Below are positions 9,204 to 19,786 of a stretch of DNA of 64,000 bases, piece after piece; position 1 is the stretch's first letter, and each line of letters begins with the position of its first letter. The notes under the pieces were generated by a model, which saw only the letters and a program-made list of their open reading frames with translations, ran no database searches and was not told the DNA's origin. Source of the DNA: JALOLG01 sp963722415 (lineage in GTDB: Bacteria > Actinomycetota > Acidimicrobiia > Acidimicrobiales > Ilumatobacteraceae); the NCBI GenBank assembly GCA_963722415.1, contig CAVRNI010000052.1:94311-158310 (forward strand), given 5' to 3'. The translations under genes and the position numbers were made by a program.

Positions 9204-11107
9204 GGGTCGCTGCTCTGCTGCCGGTGCCAGACCTCGAGGGTCAACAGCTGCCAGATCTCCTTGGACCGATCGGCGGCGCCGCGGCGGTCATCGTCGATCA
9301 TCGTCCTCACCATCTGCTTGTCCACCAACCCGGAGGTGACCAGGGTCCCCCCGGCGACCAGGTCGTCGACCATGTCCGCCAGGTCGCGGCGGATCCAGGC
9401 CCGCAGCGGCGCGCTGAAGAGCCCCTTGGGCCGGTACACGATCTCCCTGGGCAGCCACGCCTCGGCCGCCTGCTTCAGGATCGCCTTGCACTCGCGGCCG
9501 ACGATCTTGGCGCGGCCGGGAATGGCGAAGGCGGCTGCCGCCACCTCCTTGTCCACGTACGGGACGCGGACCTCCGTCGAGGCGGCCATGCTGGCCCGAT
9601 CGGTGTAGGCCAGGTTGAGACCGGTCAGGAACAGCCGCGTGTCGGTGTAGCACATGCGGTTCACGTAGTCATCGGCGGGGCCCTCGGCGTAGACGGCCGC
9701 GTGCTCCACGACCAGCTGGTCGACCCTCGGCCAGAGCTCGGGATCGAGGAGCTCGTGCAGATCGCCGACGTCGTAGTGGGTGTAGCTGCGACGGAACGCC
9801 GCCTCTTCGGGCAGGTCCGCGAAGGCCACGAAGCGCTTGGCCCAGCGTGCCGTCCGATAGCCGCGACGCCGGCCGGCCACCGGTAGCCGCTCGACGGCCG
9901 GCGCGACGACCCGCTGGCGCAGGACGCCGGGCAGGCGGCGGTAGCGGGCGGCGAGCTGCCCGGCATAGTGCTTGCGGTAGCCGCCGAACAGCTCGTCGGC
10001 GCCCATGCCGGACAGCAGCACCTTCACCCCGGCCTGCCTTGCAGCACGGCAGATGAGATAGGTGTTGATGGCGGCGGCGTCGCCGATCGGCTCGTCCAGC
10101 ATGTGCACCATACGCGGGAGCAAGTCGGCCACGTCGGGGGCGATCTCGACCTCATGCAGCCTGATGCCGTGCTGGCCGGCGAGCTTGCGGGCGTAGGCAA
10201 GGTCATCGGGCATGGCCTCCAGACGCCGGTCCTCCGGCCGGAACGAGATCGTGTAGCAGTCGATGTCGCGGTTGTGCCGGGCGGCCAGGACGGTGAGGAG
10301 GCTGGAGTCCAGCCCGCCGGACAGGAACGTGGAGATCGGCACGTCGGCCACCAGGTGCGCGGCGACCGAGTCCTCGATGAGGCCGCGCAGCTCCTCCACG
10401 TCGACCCGCCGTCCGGACGGCGCGGCGAGCTCGGCCCGGGGGTCGAAGAACCGCCCCTGCCGCCGACGGCCGTCCGGGCCGACCTCGAGCCAGGTCCCCG
10501 GTGGCAGCTTGTGGACACCCTGGTAGACGCAGTGTTCCTCGGGGATCCAGGAGTACATCAGGGACGCCACGATGGCCGTGTGGTCGATCGGCGGGCGCTC
10601 CCCGAGCAGGGGCCGCAGCCCCTTGAGCTCCGAGGCGAAGGCCACGCCGCCGTCCCGCTCCGTCCAGAACAGCGGCTTGATGCCGAACTGGTCGCGAGCG
10701 AGGGTGAGCGAGCCCTGTCGCTCGTCGAACAGCGCGAACGCGAACATGCCGCGGAGCCGTCGCAGGCACGCCGGGCCCCAGCGCCGCCACGCCTCTAGCA
10801 GCACCTCGGTGTCGGAGCTGGTCCGGAAGCTGATCCCGACGCCGCCCAGCTCGGCCCGCAGCTGGCGGTAGTTGTAGATCTCGCCGTTGAACACCAGCAC
10901 CAGCCCGTCCTTCACGAACGGCTGGTTGGCGGCGGCGGTGAGGTCGATGATCGAGAGCCGCCGGTGCCCGAGCCGCACCCGTTCGGCGTCGTCGGCGCTG
11001 GTCCAGGTGCCGACCGCGTCCGGCCCGCGGTGAGCGAGGGCGTCGGACATCGCCGCCCACGAGCCCGCGTCGACCGCGATGTCGTAGGTGCCCAGGATCC
11101 CGCACAT
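9200..11107 (-). CDS. asnB: Asparagine synthase (glutamine-hydrolysing) family protein
   Basis: It transfers glutamine-derived ammonia to a carboxylate activated by ATP. The 635-residue length is normal for the family. The mature N-terminus begins with nucleophile Cys2 (MCGILGTYD), with HRGPD, RRLSIIDL and FNGEIYN typical of the class II amidotransferase domain. The synthetase P-loop is STFLSGGLDSSLL near residues 255-267. In polysaccharide clusters, members of this family are thought to amidate uronic acids rather than make free asparagine. The operon context (algD, heparinase-like protein) supports that inference. ATGA overlap links it to the next gene. Confidence 0.88.
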   Translation of the reverse strand: MCGILGTYDIAVDAGSWAAMSDALAHRGPDAVGTWTSADDAERVRLGHRRLSIIDLTAAANQPFVKDGLVLVFNGEIYNYRQLRAELGGVGISFRTSSDTEVLLEAWRRWGPACLRRLRGMFAFALFDERQGSLTLARDQFGIKPLFWTERDGGVAFASELKGLRPLLGERPPIDHTAIVASLMYSWIPEEHCVYQGVHKLPPGTWLEVGPDGRRRQGRFFDPRAELAAPSGRRVDVEELRGLIEDSVAAHLVADVPISTFLSGGLDSSLLTVLAARHNRDIDCYTISFRPEDRRLEAMPDDLAYARKLAGQHGIRLHEVEIAPDVADLLPRMVHMLDEPIGDAAAINTYLICRAARQAGVKVLLSGMGADELFGGYRKHYAGQLAARYRRLPGVLRQRVVAPAVERLPVAGRRRGYRTARWAKRFVAFADLPEEAAFRRSYTHYDVGDLHELLDPELWPRVDQLVVEHAAVYAEGPADDYVNRMCYTDTRLFLTGLNLAYTDRASMAASTEVRVPYVDKEVAAAAFAIPGRAKIVGRECKAILKQAAEAWLPREIVYRPKGLFSAPLRAWIRRDLADMVDDLVAGGTLVTSGLVDKQMVRTMIDDDRRGAADRSKEIWQLLTLEVWHRQQSSDP

Positions 11108-11145
11108 GGCTCAGCCCGCGACCGGGCCGCACGGCCGCCAGCATC

Positions 11146-12645
11146 TCAGCAGGCCCCCTGCCGCTTGACGACGGCGCCGAACGACTTCAGCATGATGTAC
11201 AGGTCGAGGGTGGGTGACCAGTTCTCGATGTAGAACAGGTCCAGCCTGAGCGCCTCCTCCGCCGTCACGCGGCTGCGGCCGTTGATCTGCCACCAGCCGG
11301 TCATTCCCGCGGGAACCGACTGTCGTGGGGCCAGCAGGTCTGGGTGCGCGGCCACCTGGTCGGCGGGCAGTGGACGGGGCCCGACGATGCTCATGTCCCC
11401 GATGAGGACGTTCCACAGCTGGGGCAGCTCGTCGAGGCTGAGCCGCCGCAGGAGCGCCCCGACACGAGTCAACCGCGGGTCGGACTCCAGCTTGAAGAAG
11501 GGCCGGGACGTGTCGAAGGCAGGATCGCCGGTCCGCATCGTGCGGAACTTGTGCATCCGGAAGATCCGTCCGTCCCTGGTCACCCGCTCCTGATGGAACA
11601 GGGTCGGGCCGCTGGAGTCGAGGCGGATGGCCAGGGCGATGAACGGCCACAAGGGAAGGGTGAGAAGCAAGGCCACCGAGGCCACGACGAGGTCGATGAG
11701 CCGCTTCACGGTCGCCTGAGGCCCAGAAAGGCACACCGGTCGCAGCGCGACCGAGATGGCCGGCCCCACCTTCAGGACTGCCAGCCGGGAGGTGAGCATC
11801 TGGGGCAGGTTGGCCAGCACCCGGACCTCGACCTGCGTCTGGCGGGCGACCTGCGCGACCCGGGACAGATCGGCTTCGGTGATCCCGGCGGACGCGACGA
11901 ACAGGCATTCGGCGGCCTGCTCCCGCACCACGCGGTCGAGCTCACCGATTCGCCCCAGGATGGGCAGTCGGTTGGCAGGCACGGCCGGGCCGGAGCCCAG
12001 CACGTGCCCGAGCGGGAGGAACCCCGAGTCCTCGACCTCGAGGATCTCCACCAGCCGTCTGGCCTCGGCCGAGGTGCCGACGACCAAGGTCCGCAGGGCC
12101 AGGCGACCGTCCATTCGCAGGCGCCATTGGTAGGCCCGCCACAATCGCCGTGACAGCAGCTCCAGCAGCAGGACCAGCACCCAGGTCAGACCGATCCAGG
12201 CCCGGGAGAACGACGCCTTGGACCCGAAGCTCCCGAGCACCAGCACGACGATCCCCACCCCCGACGCCCCGATGACACGGCGCAGCTCCTCAGGAGCCGA
12301 CAGGTGCTGGGGGGCGTACAGGTCGAAGGTGGAGAACACGACGTACCACAGCAACGGCGCGAGGGCGAGGGCGACCGCTTCAGGGCCCGGCACGAGCTCG
12401 CCCGGATAGCGCAGGGCGTAGGACCCCACCAGGGCCACCACCACGCAGAGGGCGTCCGAGAGGGCGAGCCCGATGGCGACGTGGCGGTACCGACGCAGTG
12501 CGCCACCACCGGCCGGGACCGACGCCGGCCCGGATTCGGCATCGACGAGCCGGGTCTGGCCGGCCCGGGCCCCATTGAACTCCTCGGCGGCGGAATGGTT
12601 GTAGAGGGCGTTGGTGCCGTGTTGTCGGTGGTGCAGGGACGCCAC
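11146..12645 (-). CDS. Polyprenyl-phosphate sugar-1-phosphate transferase (WbaP/ExoY type)
   Basis: This is the initiating transferase of polysaccharide synthesis, moving a sugar-1-phosphate to undecaprenyl phosphate in the membrane. The 499 residues include an N-terminal block of four or five membrane helices (about 50-165), a nucleotide-binding CoA-binding-like middle domain (TLVVGTSAEARRLVEIL), one more helix (LIDLVVASVALLLTLPLWPF) and the catalytic C-terminus. The latter has KFRTMRTG, RVGALLRRLSLDELPQLWNV, MSIVGPRPLP and GMTGWWQINGRS. It is the first gene of the operon and follows a long non-coding upstream region. A 38-bp gap separates it from asnB. Confidence 0.92.
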   Translation of the reverse strand: MASLHHRQHGTNALYNHSAAEEFNGARAGQTRLVDAESGPASVPAGGGALRRYRHVAIGLALSDALCVVVALVGSYALRYPGELVPGPEAVALALAPLLWYVVFSTFDLYAPQHLSAPEELRRVIGASGVGIVVLVLGSFGSKASFSRAWIGLTWVLVLLLELLSRRLWRAYQWRLRMDGRLALRTLVVGTSAEARRLVEILEVEDSGFLPLGHVLGSGPAVPANRLPILGRIGELDRVVREQAAECLFVASAGITEADLSRVAQVARQTQVEVRVLANLPQMLTSRLAVLKVGPAISVALRPVCLSGPQATVKRLIDLVVASVALLLTLPLWPFIALAIRLDSSGPTLFHQERVTRDGRIFRMHKFRTMRTGDPAFDTSRPFFKLESDPRLTRVGALLRRLSLDELPQLWNVLIGDMSIVGPRPLPADQVAAHPDLLAPRQSVPAGMTGWWQINGRSRVTAEEALRLDLFYIENWSPTLDLYIMLKSFGAVVKRQGAC

Positions 12646-13423
12646 TCCACCCCCCTCGCCCAGAGATGGCGGCTCGCCATGCGCGCCGCGTTGACCCTCT
12701 CAGATTCGCGCGATCATTGCGCGAGAACTCACCTGCTCCCCTTGAAGCTGCAGTCGCCCCGGCCAAACTTTGACGCGGCTCAACAGCGAGGGGTCCCGCC
12801 GCCACCTCAACCCCCAAGGATCCTCGAATTCTCGTGTGCGGTTTCCCAGCAATGCTCAACGTATGGAGCCGCAATGATCAACGTATGGAGCCGATCAACC
12901 CAACACAAGCAAAATCTCGCAACGAGTGCACAAATAGCGCATTTACACTACTCGGCGTCGACAACCCGCGGTCGCGTCGCCACCAATCATGGCGACGACC
13001 ACTCCGCGTGCACGGTACGGCACATGTTTGCGGCAGAGCGGTCGGGTGTTGGAATCCCGTCGTCCCCTCCATGTGAACCCTCAGACGTTCGGACTCGGCG
13101 CGTCCCGGCTGTCCGACGAGCGAGGTGACAGTCGATCCTGCGCTGAACGACAGGCTGCCCTGTCATCCTTTTGAGCGAATCGGCGAAACCTCGACGAATA
13201 GCCCCGAATGGCCGATCCTCGGGTCGCGCCGACTTTCAGAACCGCCAACCTGTTGTACCCGGCGTCTCTTCGGCGGCGCGCAGAATCGAGTCAAGGACAC
13301 CGATGGAGGAAGGGCTGCCGCGATACATCCACTTGTCGATCCTGGCCTTCCGCTGTCACGCCACAACGATCCGGTCGTCGACGCAAACCGCTAAATCGGT
13401 CAACCGGTCCCGACGCCGGGCCG
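12646..13423. promoter_or_regulatory. Long upstream region of the polysaccharide operon
   Basis: This 778-bp stretch lies between two minus-strand genes and holds no convincing coding sequence; short ORFs here lack recognisable motifs or ribosome sites. The part at about 12840-12990 is clearly more AT-rich than its surroundings and contains a 22-bp tandem repeat. It is the natural place for the operon's promoter and operator sites. I could not define a confident -10/-35 pair. Confidence 0.5.
12850..12893. repeat. Two tandem copies of a 22-bp unit (operator-like)
   Basis: The unit begins CAATG, then C or A, then TCAACGTATGGAGCCG. Copy one is 12850-12871 and copy two 12872-12893; they differ at one base. 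A further GATCAAC follows at 12893-12899. The repeat lies about 205 bp upstream of the sugar transferase start, in the AT-rich part of the upstream region. This is consistent with a regulator binding site. Confidence 0.7.
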
Positions 13424-14958
<1,535 letters not shown>

Positions 14959-14962
<4 letters not shown>

Positions 14963-15135
14963 GACAGTGCTCCTTGCTGGATGGCGACCCGGCGGTCGCG
15001 TGCGGTCGGGGTGGTCGGGCTGGCGCTCTGACTGCTGCGGCGTCGACGTCGCAGGGCGGTCTGCCAGACGTCGGTCGGACGGCCGAGGTAGTAGGCCGGT
15101 GCCCCGGCGGGGCGGGTGCTGTGGGTGGTGGTCAT
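14959..15135 (-). CDS. Small 58-residue protein coupled to the acyl-CoA ligase
   Basis: A short protein beginning MTTTHSTRPAG with a distinct APAYYLGRPTDVWQTALRRR stretch and a basic C-terminus. Its start at 15135 has a good ribosome site (GAGGAG, about eight bases upstream), and its stop overlaps the ligase ATG. Both support real translation and coupling. No signal peptide or membrane segment is visible. I do not recognise a named family. The YLGRP-x-x-x-W segment is the most motif-like part. Confidence 0.6.
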
Positions 15136-15188
15136 GGGAAGAACTCCTCGGAGTGTTTGGGACGGTGGGTGGTGGGTTGGTGGTCCGG

Positions 15189-16118
15189 CTACCGGCCGGC
15201 GGCGGGGATCCGCAGGCGCTCGAGCCGGAGGACGTAGAGGTCGCGGTCGCGGACGTCGGGCAGGTGGGCCAGCACGGCGTCGAGATCGTCGTGCACCGAC
15301 AGATGCCGGCCTGAGAGGCCATCGCCGTCGCCGGCGGCGAGCCGGATCAGCAACTCGGCGGCCCGGGCCGGGTCGGCGCCACGGCCCTCGGCGAGCTCGT
15401 TGAGTGCCCAGCTCCGGATGTGGGCCTCGTGGGAGGTGGTCGGGGTGTGGGCGGCGACGGTCTCCGAGATCCCGATGGGGAGCAATCCCGGATGGACGCT
15501 GAATACACCGATGCCGTGACGTCTCGTCTCGAGGGCGAGGTTCTCGGTCAGCTTGACGACGGCGGCCTTGGAGACCGAGTACGCCGACACGAGCGGCCAG
15601 CGATGGACGCCGGCTTGGCTGGTGATATTGATGATCCGGCCACGACGCGCGGCGACCATGTCGGGCAGAACGAGTTGGGAGCACAGCACGATGCCGCGCA
15701 CGTTGACGTCCATCGTCGTCCACCATTCGACGGGGTCGATCTCCCAAAGCGGGCCGACCGGTCCCATGATCCCGGCGTTGTTGACGAGCACGTCGATCGG
15801 TCCCAGCCGGCGCCGGAGGCGGGCCACGGTCGCGGCCATCCCGGCGGCGTCAGTGACGTCGGCGACCGCGGCGGCCGCGGTGCCGCCGGTCGCCTCGATG
15901 AGCTCGACGGTGTTGGCCAGCTCGGTCTCGGAGCGGGCGACCAGTGCGACCGCGGCCCCGGCGTCGGCGAATGCCCTGGCGACGAGCTGCCCGACGCCTC
16001 GCCCGGCGCCGGTGACGAGCACCACCGAACCGCGCAGTCGGGCGGGCGCGAGCCGTCGAGCCGTGGCGGCGGACCGGTCGTCGATGGCCGTGGCGTCGCG
16101 AGTAGTGGTGATGGACAT
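15189..16118 (-). CDS. Short-chain dehydrogenase/reductase
   Basis: This NAD(P)-dependent oxidoreductase has 309 residues, including an N-terminal extension of about 30. The cofactor loop is VTGAGRGVGQLVA, followed by LVNNAGIMGP and the catalytic SAYSVSKAAVVKL (Tyr and Lys of YxxxK), with NITSQAG supplying the Ser. It is the first gene of a three-gene minus-strand operon (SDR, small protein, acyl-CoA ligase), so its substrate is probably an acyl or alcohol intermediate of the same pathway. Its promoter region carries two palindromic operator-like sites shared with the divergent globin gene. Confidence 0.85.
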   Translation of the reverse strand: MSITTTRDATAIDDRSAATARRLAPARLRGSVVLVTGAGRGVGQLVARAFADAGAAVALVARSETELANTVELIEATGGTAAAAVADVTDAAGMAATVARLRRRLGPIDVLVNNAGIMGPVGPLWEIDPVEWWTTMDVNVRGIVLCSQLVLPDMVAARRGRIINITSQAGVHRWPLVSAYSVSKAAVVKLTENLALETRRHGIGVFSVHPGLLPIGISETVAAHTPTTSHEAHIRSWALNELAEGRGADPARAAELLIRLAAGDGDGLSGRHLSVHDDLDAVLAHLPDVRDRDLYVLRLERLRIPAAGR

Positions 16119-16197
16119 GGAGCGATCCCTTCGGGTCGGGGCCAGGTCGAACCTGGCGGCCTCGAACGCATCATGAAGCGGCCGAGCCGGGTCGTCC

Positions 16198-16254
16198 TGA
16201 GCAGCGATTGCTCATCGAGTCGCGGCGATCGGCGAGATGAGCATCGATTGCTCA
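16198..16254. promoter_or_regulatory. Paired 17-bp palindromes between SDR and globin genes
   Basis: Two sites of the form TGAGCA-N5-TGCTCA lie at 16198-16214 (spacer GCGAT) and 16238-16254 (spacer TCGAT). Their centres are 40 bp apart, close to four helical turns. The pair is flanked by GGTCGTCC on the left and GGACGACC on the right, making a larger palindrome. Dyad sites of this size fit a dimeric TetR- or LuxR-type regulator that controls both divergent genes. Confidence 0.7.
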
Positions 16255-16288
16255 GGACGACCTCGCGCTGGTCGTGTTCGATCGGCGC

Positions 16289-16705
16289 ATGACCCCTCGC
16301 CAGATCGCGCTCGTGGCCGAGAGCTTCGAGTCGCTCGACCTCGATGCGCTCGCCGGTGAGTTCTACCGGCGTGTGTTCACCGGTGACGCCGCGTTGGCGG
16401 CGATGTTCACGTCGGACCCGGCGATCCAACGGGTGCGGTTCGCCACCGAGCTGGCCACCCTGGTCGGGTCGATCCGGCAGCTCGACACGTTCTGCTCGTC
16501 GGCGCACGCCCTCGGCGCCCGCCATCGGGACTACGGCGCGCGGGCCGTGCACTACCGCCTGATGGGTCGGGCGTTGTTGTCGACGTTGGCGGCTGAGCTG
16601 GGTCCCCGCTGGACCGCCGAGGTCGCCGAAGCGTGGGCGCTGGCTTACAACCTCATGGCGGAGACGATGATGACGGGCGCGTTGGCGCAGCCGCGACCGG
16701 GCTGA
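16289..16705 (+). CDS. Single-domain globin
   Basis: A haem globin of about 138 residues, related to the globin domain of flavohaemoglobins, so oxygen or nitric-oxide chemistry is likely. Candidate haem-site residues are Tyr26 (B10), Phe40 (CD1, in AAMFTSDP) and proximal His88 in AVHYRLMGRALL. There is no reductase domain. The ATG at 16289 was chosen; a GTG at 16274 would add five residues, and neither has a strong ribosome site. It diverges from the SDR operon across the paired palindromes. Its last 53 bases overlap the end of the LuxR-type gene on the other strand. Confidence 0.75.
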   Translation: MTPRQIALVAESFESLDLDALAGEFYRRVFTGDAALAAMFTSDPAIQRVRFATELATLVGSIRQLDTFCSSAHALGARHRDYGARAVHYRLMGRALLSTLAAELGPRWTAEVAEAWALAYNLMAETMMTGALAQPRPG

Positions 16706-19335
16706 CCCCGACGGGCTCCAACGCCGACGCCAGCTGACGGCGGCCGGTGACGCCGAGCTTCGTGTACACGTTCTGGAGGTGGTTGTTGACGGTGCGAACC
16801 GAAAGGAACAAGCGCTCGGCGATCGCCATGCTCGACTCGCCCTGCGCCGCCATCGTGGCGATGTCGCGCTCTCGAGCGGTGAGCGGCACCACGATGACGT
16901 GCGAGGTCAGGCCCGGCGTCCGGGCACCCTCACAGCGCTCGGCCAGCGCCGTCGCGCGGACTCCCAGCGTCGCCGCGGCCCGTCGGTCCCCGTGTCGCTG
17001 GTAGGCCTGGGCGGCTTCGGTCGCCGACTCGGCGGCGAGCAGCCAGGCGCCGAGCCGCTCGAAGCGACCGGTTGCCTCGACGAGCGCATCCGGCAGGCCC
17101 GAGGCCGCGGCCGCCGCATGGTTCGCGTAGGCGTCGACGAGGTCGCCTTCGCATTGCGCCGCGAGGTCGCCGAGACGATCGGCGACGGAGGCTGGGTCAC
17201 CGAGACGCGCGACATCGTGGAGGAGCCACGCCTCTGTGATCCGATATCCGCTCGCGGCCGCAAGCTCCGCTGCCGCGCGCAGCACGTCCCGGGCCCCGGG
17301 CAGATCGCCCATCGCGACCAGCCCCCAGGCTCGGCCCAGCTCCTGCTCGGCCGGCGCGAACAGGAACGCGCGGGCGCCGATCCAACTCGATCACCGCGGC
17401 CGACGCAGCCGCCGCGTCGCCGAGGCTGGCGTGAGCGGTGGCGAGAGCGGACAGCACGAGCCGGCTCGGACCGATGATGTTGTGCGCGTCACATCGAGCC
17501 AAGGATTCACCGAGCCAGCGCCGGGCCGTCTCGACTTCCCCCGACAACAGCGCGCACCGGCCCAGCTGGTGGCTGAGCCACACGAGGGTGTCAGGCGGCG
17601 CCGTCGACGGTGTCGCCTCGTACGCGGCTGTGGCCAGTGCCGCGGCGTCGTTCAAGCGCCCGCATTCGGTGAGGGCGTGGATCTGGTTGCCGATGTGCAC
17701 GTCCGGGCCCGGGAGGGCGATTTGGTCGGGACACTCCATATGTTCGGCGTAGGCACGGACCGCAGTCGCGGCACCCGTCGCGCACCGCCCGGTCGCGACG
17801 AGCGCCGGCACCTCCGCCATGGCCCGCAGGGCGCGGGCGCGACGATCGGCAGTGGGTGGCATCGGCTCGAGCAACGCGAGAGCTTCGAGCGGCCGGCCGC
17901 AGTAACTGAGCAAGGAGGCTTCGTTGAGTGTGAGCTCCTCGACACCGGGGCCGTCGCCGAGCCGGTCGCGAGCGCTCCGGTTCACCGCCAGCGCCTCGTC
18001 GCCGCGCAACAGCCCCCACACGAGGTTGCGGGAGCGGATCTCGGTGATGTGGACGAGGCGCGGGTCGGTGTCGGTGACCGATGCCTCGGCGGCCGTCAGC
18101 ACCTCGTCCGCTTCGGCAAACGACCCGAGCTCGTGCAGTGCCTCACCGACCAGCAACCCGACCTCGGGCGTCATGCCGTGTCGGAGCGCGGCCCGGCCGA
18201 GCCGCTCGACCTGGGTGAAGTCCTGACCGTAGCGCGCTAGACGGGCCGCCCGCATGAGCAGTCCGAGCTCGGCTGACCCCGACACCTCGAGCCTGGCGGT
18301 CGCCGCCCTGAGGGGGTCCTCCCGCCGACGCGCGCCGTGGGCGTTGAGGCAGTCGGCGTGCTCGAGCAGGAGCCGACGACGGACGAGCGCGGGCATGCGG
18401 GCGCGGAGGATCTCGCCATAGAGCGGATGGGCGAACATCACCGTCTGCCGGCGACCGTCGGCGCGAACCGTCAACAGCCCGGCCCGATCGAGCAACTCGA
18501 GCTGGTCGCGGCCGACGGCGTCCTCCAGCGGCGACAAACCCGTCGGCTCCCACACCGCCAGCTGATCGAGCGCATCGGCGGCTGCCGGCGGCAACGCACC
18601 GAGGCGAGTGGCGACGACGTCGTGGAGGCGCGGCGTGGCGACGAGCGAACCAACGAGACGCCACACACCGTGCTGGCAGACGAGGTGACCACTGTCGATC
18701 GCGCCGAGTACCAGCTCGCGCACGAACAGGACGTTGCCGCGACTGGCCGTCCAGACCTCGGTGACCGTGGCCGCCTCGACCGGACCGCGCAACACGAGGT
18801 GCAGGAGCGTGTCGATTGCGGCCCGATCGAGGTCGTCGAGATCGACGCGGCGGACGCGAGCCCGGTGCCACAACGCGTCCAACCCGGGCGGCAGCGGCGC
18901 GTCGGACCGGACGGTGGCGACGAGGAACACGAGGTCGGCGTCGACGAGCTGCCCGACGAACGTCGCCGACGTCGTGTCCAAGAGCGGCAGATCATCGACG
19001 AACAGCACGAGCGGACCATTCAGCGCCTGCGCCCGCAGCACCGGCAGCACCTCTGCCATCACGGTCACGAGATCATCGCGTTCGTCGCCGATGCCGGCGG
19101 GCAGCAGGTGGGCCAGCGCCCCAAGCGGGATCGACCGCGAGCCCTCCGTGGCCGTCGCCCGAGCCACGTTCCGACCACTGCCATCGGCGGCGGCCAAGCA
19201 CTGATCGGCCAGCCGGGTCTTGCCGACGCCGGGCGGCCCGTGAATGACGAACCCGTGTGCTCGTGGGTCGACAAGGGTGGCGGCAAACAGCTCGAGCTCC
19301 CCGTGTCGGCCCACCAGGGGCCATTGCAGCGGCAT
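16653..19335 (-). CDS. LAL-type LuxR regulator with ATPase domain, frameshifted
   Basis: A large transcription factor of about 890 residues. The N-terminal AAA-type ATPase has VIHGPPGVGKTRLADQC (Walker A) and PLVLFVDDLPLLD (Walker B). A long helical TPR-like middle follows, then a C-terminal LuxR HTH (LTARERDIATMAAQGES, RTVNNHLQNVYTKLGV). The reading frame breaks near 17391, after SAAVIELD, and resumes as IGARAFLFAPAEQ. The gene neighbours the globin/SDR locus and is a candidate to bind the paired palindromes there, though that is only inferred from position. Confidence 0.82.
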
Positions 19336-19368
19336 TTGTTCGCTCGTCTGCCCAACGTACCGTGCCGC

Positions 19369-19590
19369 TCACTGCGGTCTCGACCGATCGGACGATCGCC
19401 ACGACGGGGCGCCCGCCCACGAGGTGATGCCCCTGTCGACCACCAAGTTACCTGTCCCCTTCGAGAGCGGCTCCGGAGCCGTCAGATCGACAAGGGTGAG
19501 TGGGACCGTGCGCCGTCGTGCGTGTTCCTCGAGCGCGGTTGGCTCAATATCGGTGTCGAGCTTGAGGAGGGTGTAGCCGCTGGATGTCAT
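19369..19590 (-). pseudogene. Possible C-terminal remnant of an FAD-dependent monooxygenase
   Basis: The stretch YTLLKLDTDIEPTALEEHAR followed by RTVPLTLVDLTAPEP resembles the C-terminal thioredoxin-like region of aromatic-ring FAD hydroxylases (FTLLRLG, then RGVPLTVVD). The usual VRPDxHVAWRG ending is only faintly echoed (VVDRGITSWAG). There is no FAD-binding domain nearby, so at most a fragment remains. The rest of 19336-19786 shows no gene; it holds the region upstream of the TIR gene. Confidence 0.3.
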
Positions 19591-19762
19591 CGCGGCCCAC
19601 CCTCTGAGCCAAGGCGTGGTGGGCGATACGGGCCGCGACGAGCCGAACAGCACGGGCGCTGCCACGACCGTGGCATCATTGACCTGCGGGGCAGATCGCG
19701 CCCGTCGAATGGTCGTGGGCCAGGCCGGAATCGGTCGTATCTTTCTGCCACGAGGGGTCTCT

Positions 19763-19774
19763 TCTTCATGAAGA
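19763..19774. promoter_or_regulatory. Perfect 12-bp palindrome overlapping the TIR gene's ribosome site
   Basis: TCTTCATGAAGA lies directly before the TIR start codon and its right edge runs into the GAGAGGA ribosome site at 19773-19779. It could be an operator or could fold to hide the ribosome site. A chance palindrome is possible at this length. Confidence 0.35.
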
Positions 19775-19786
19775 GAGGATCATCCG

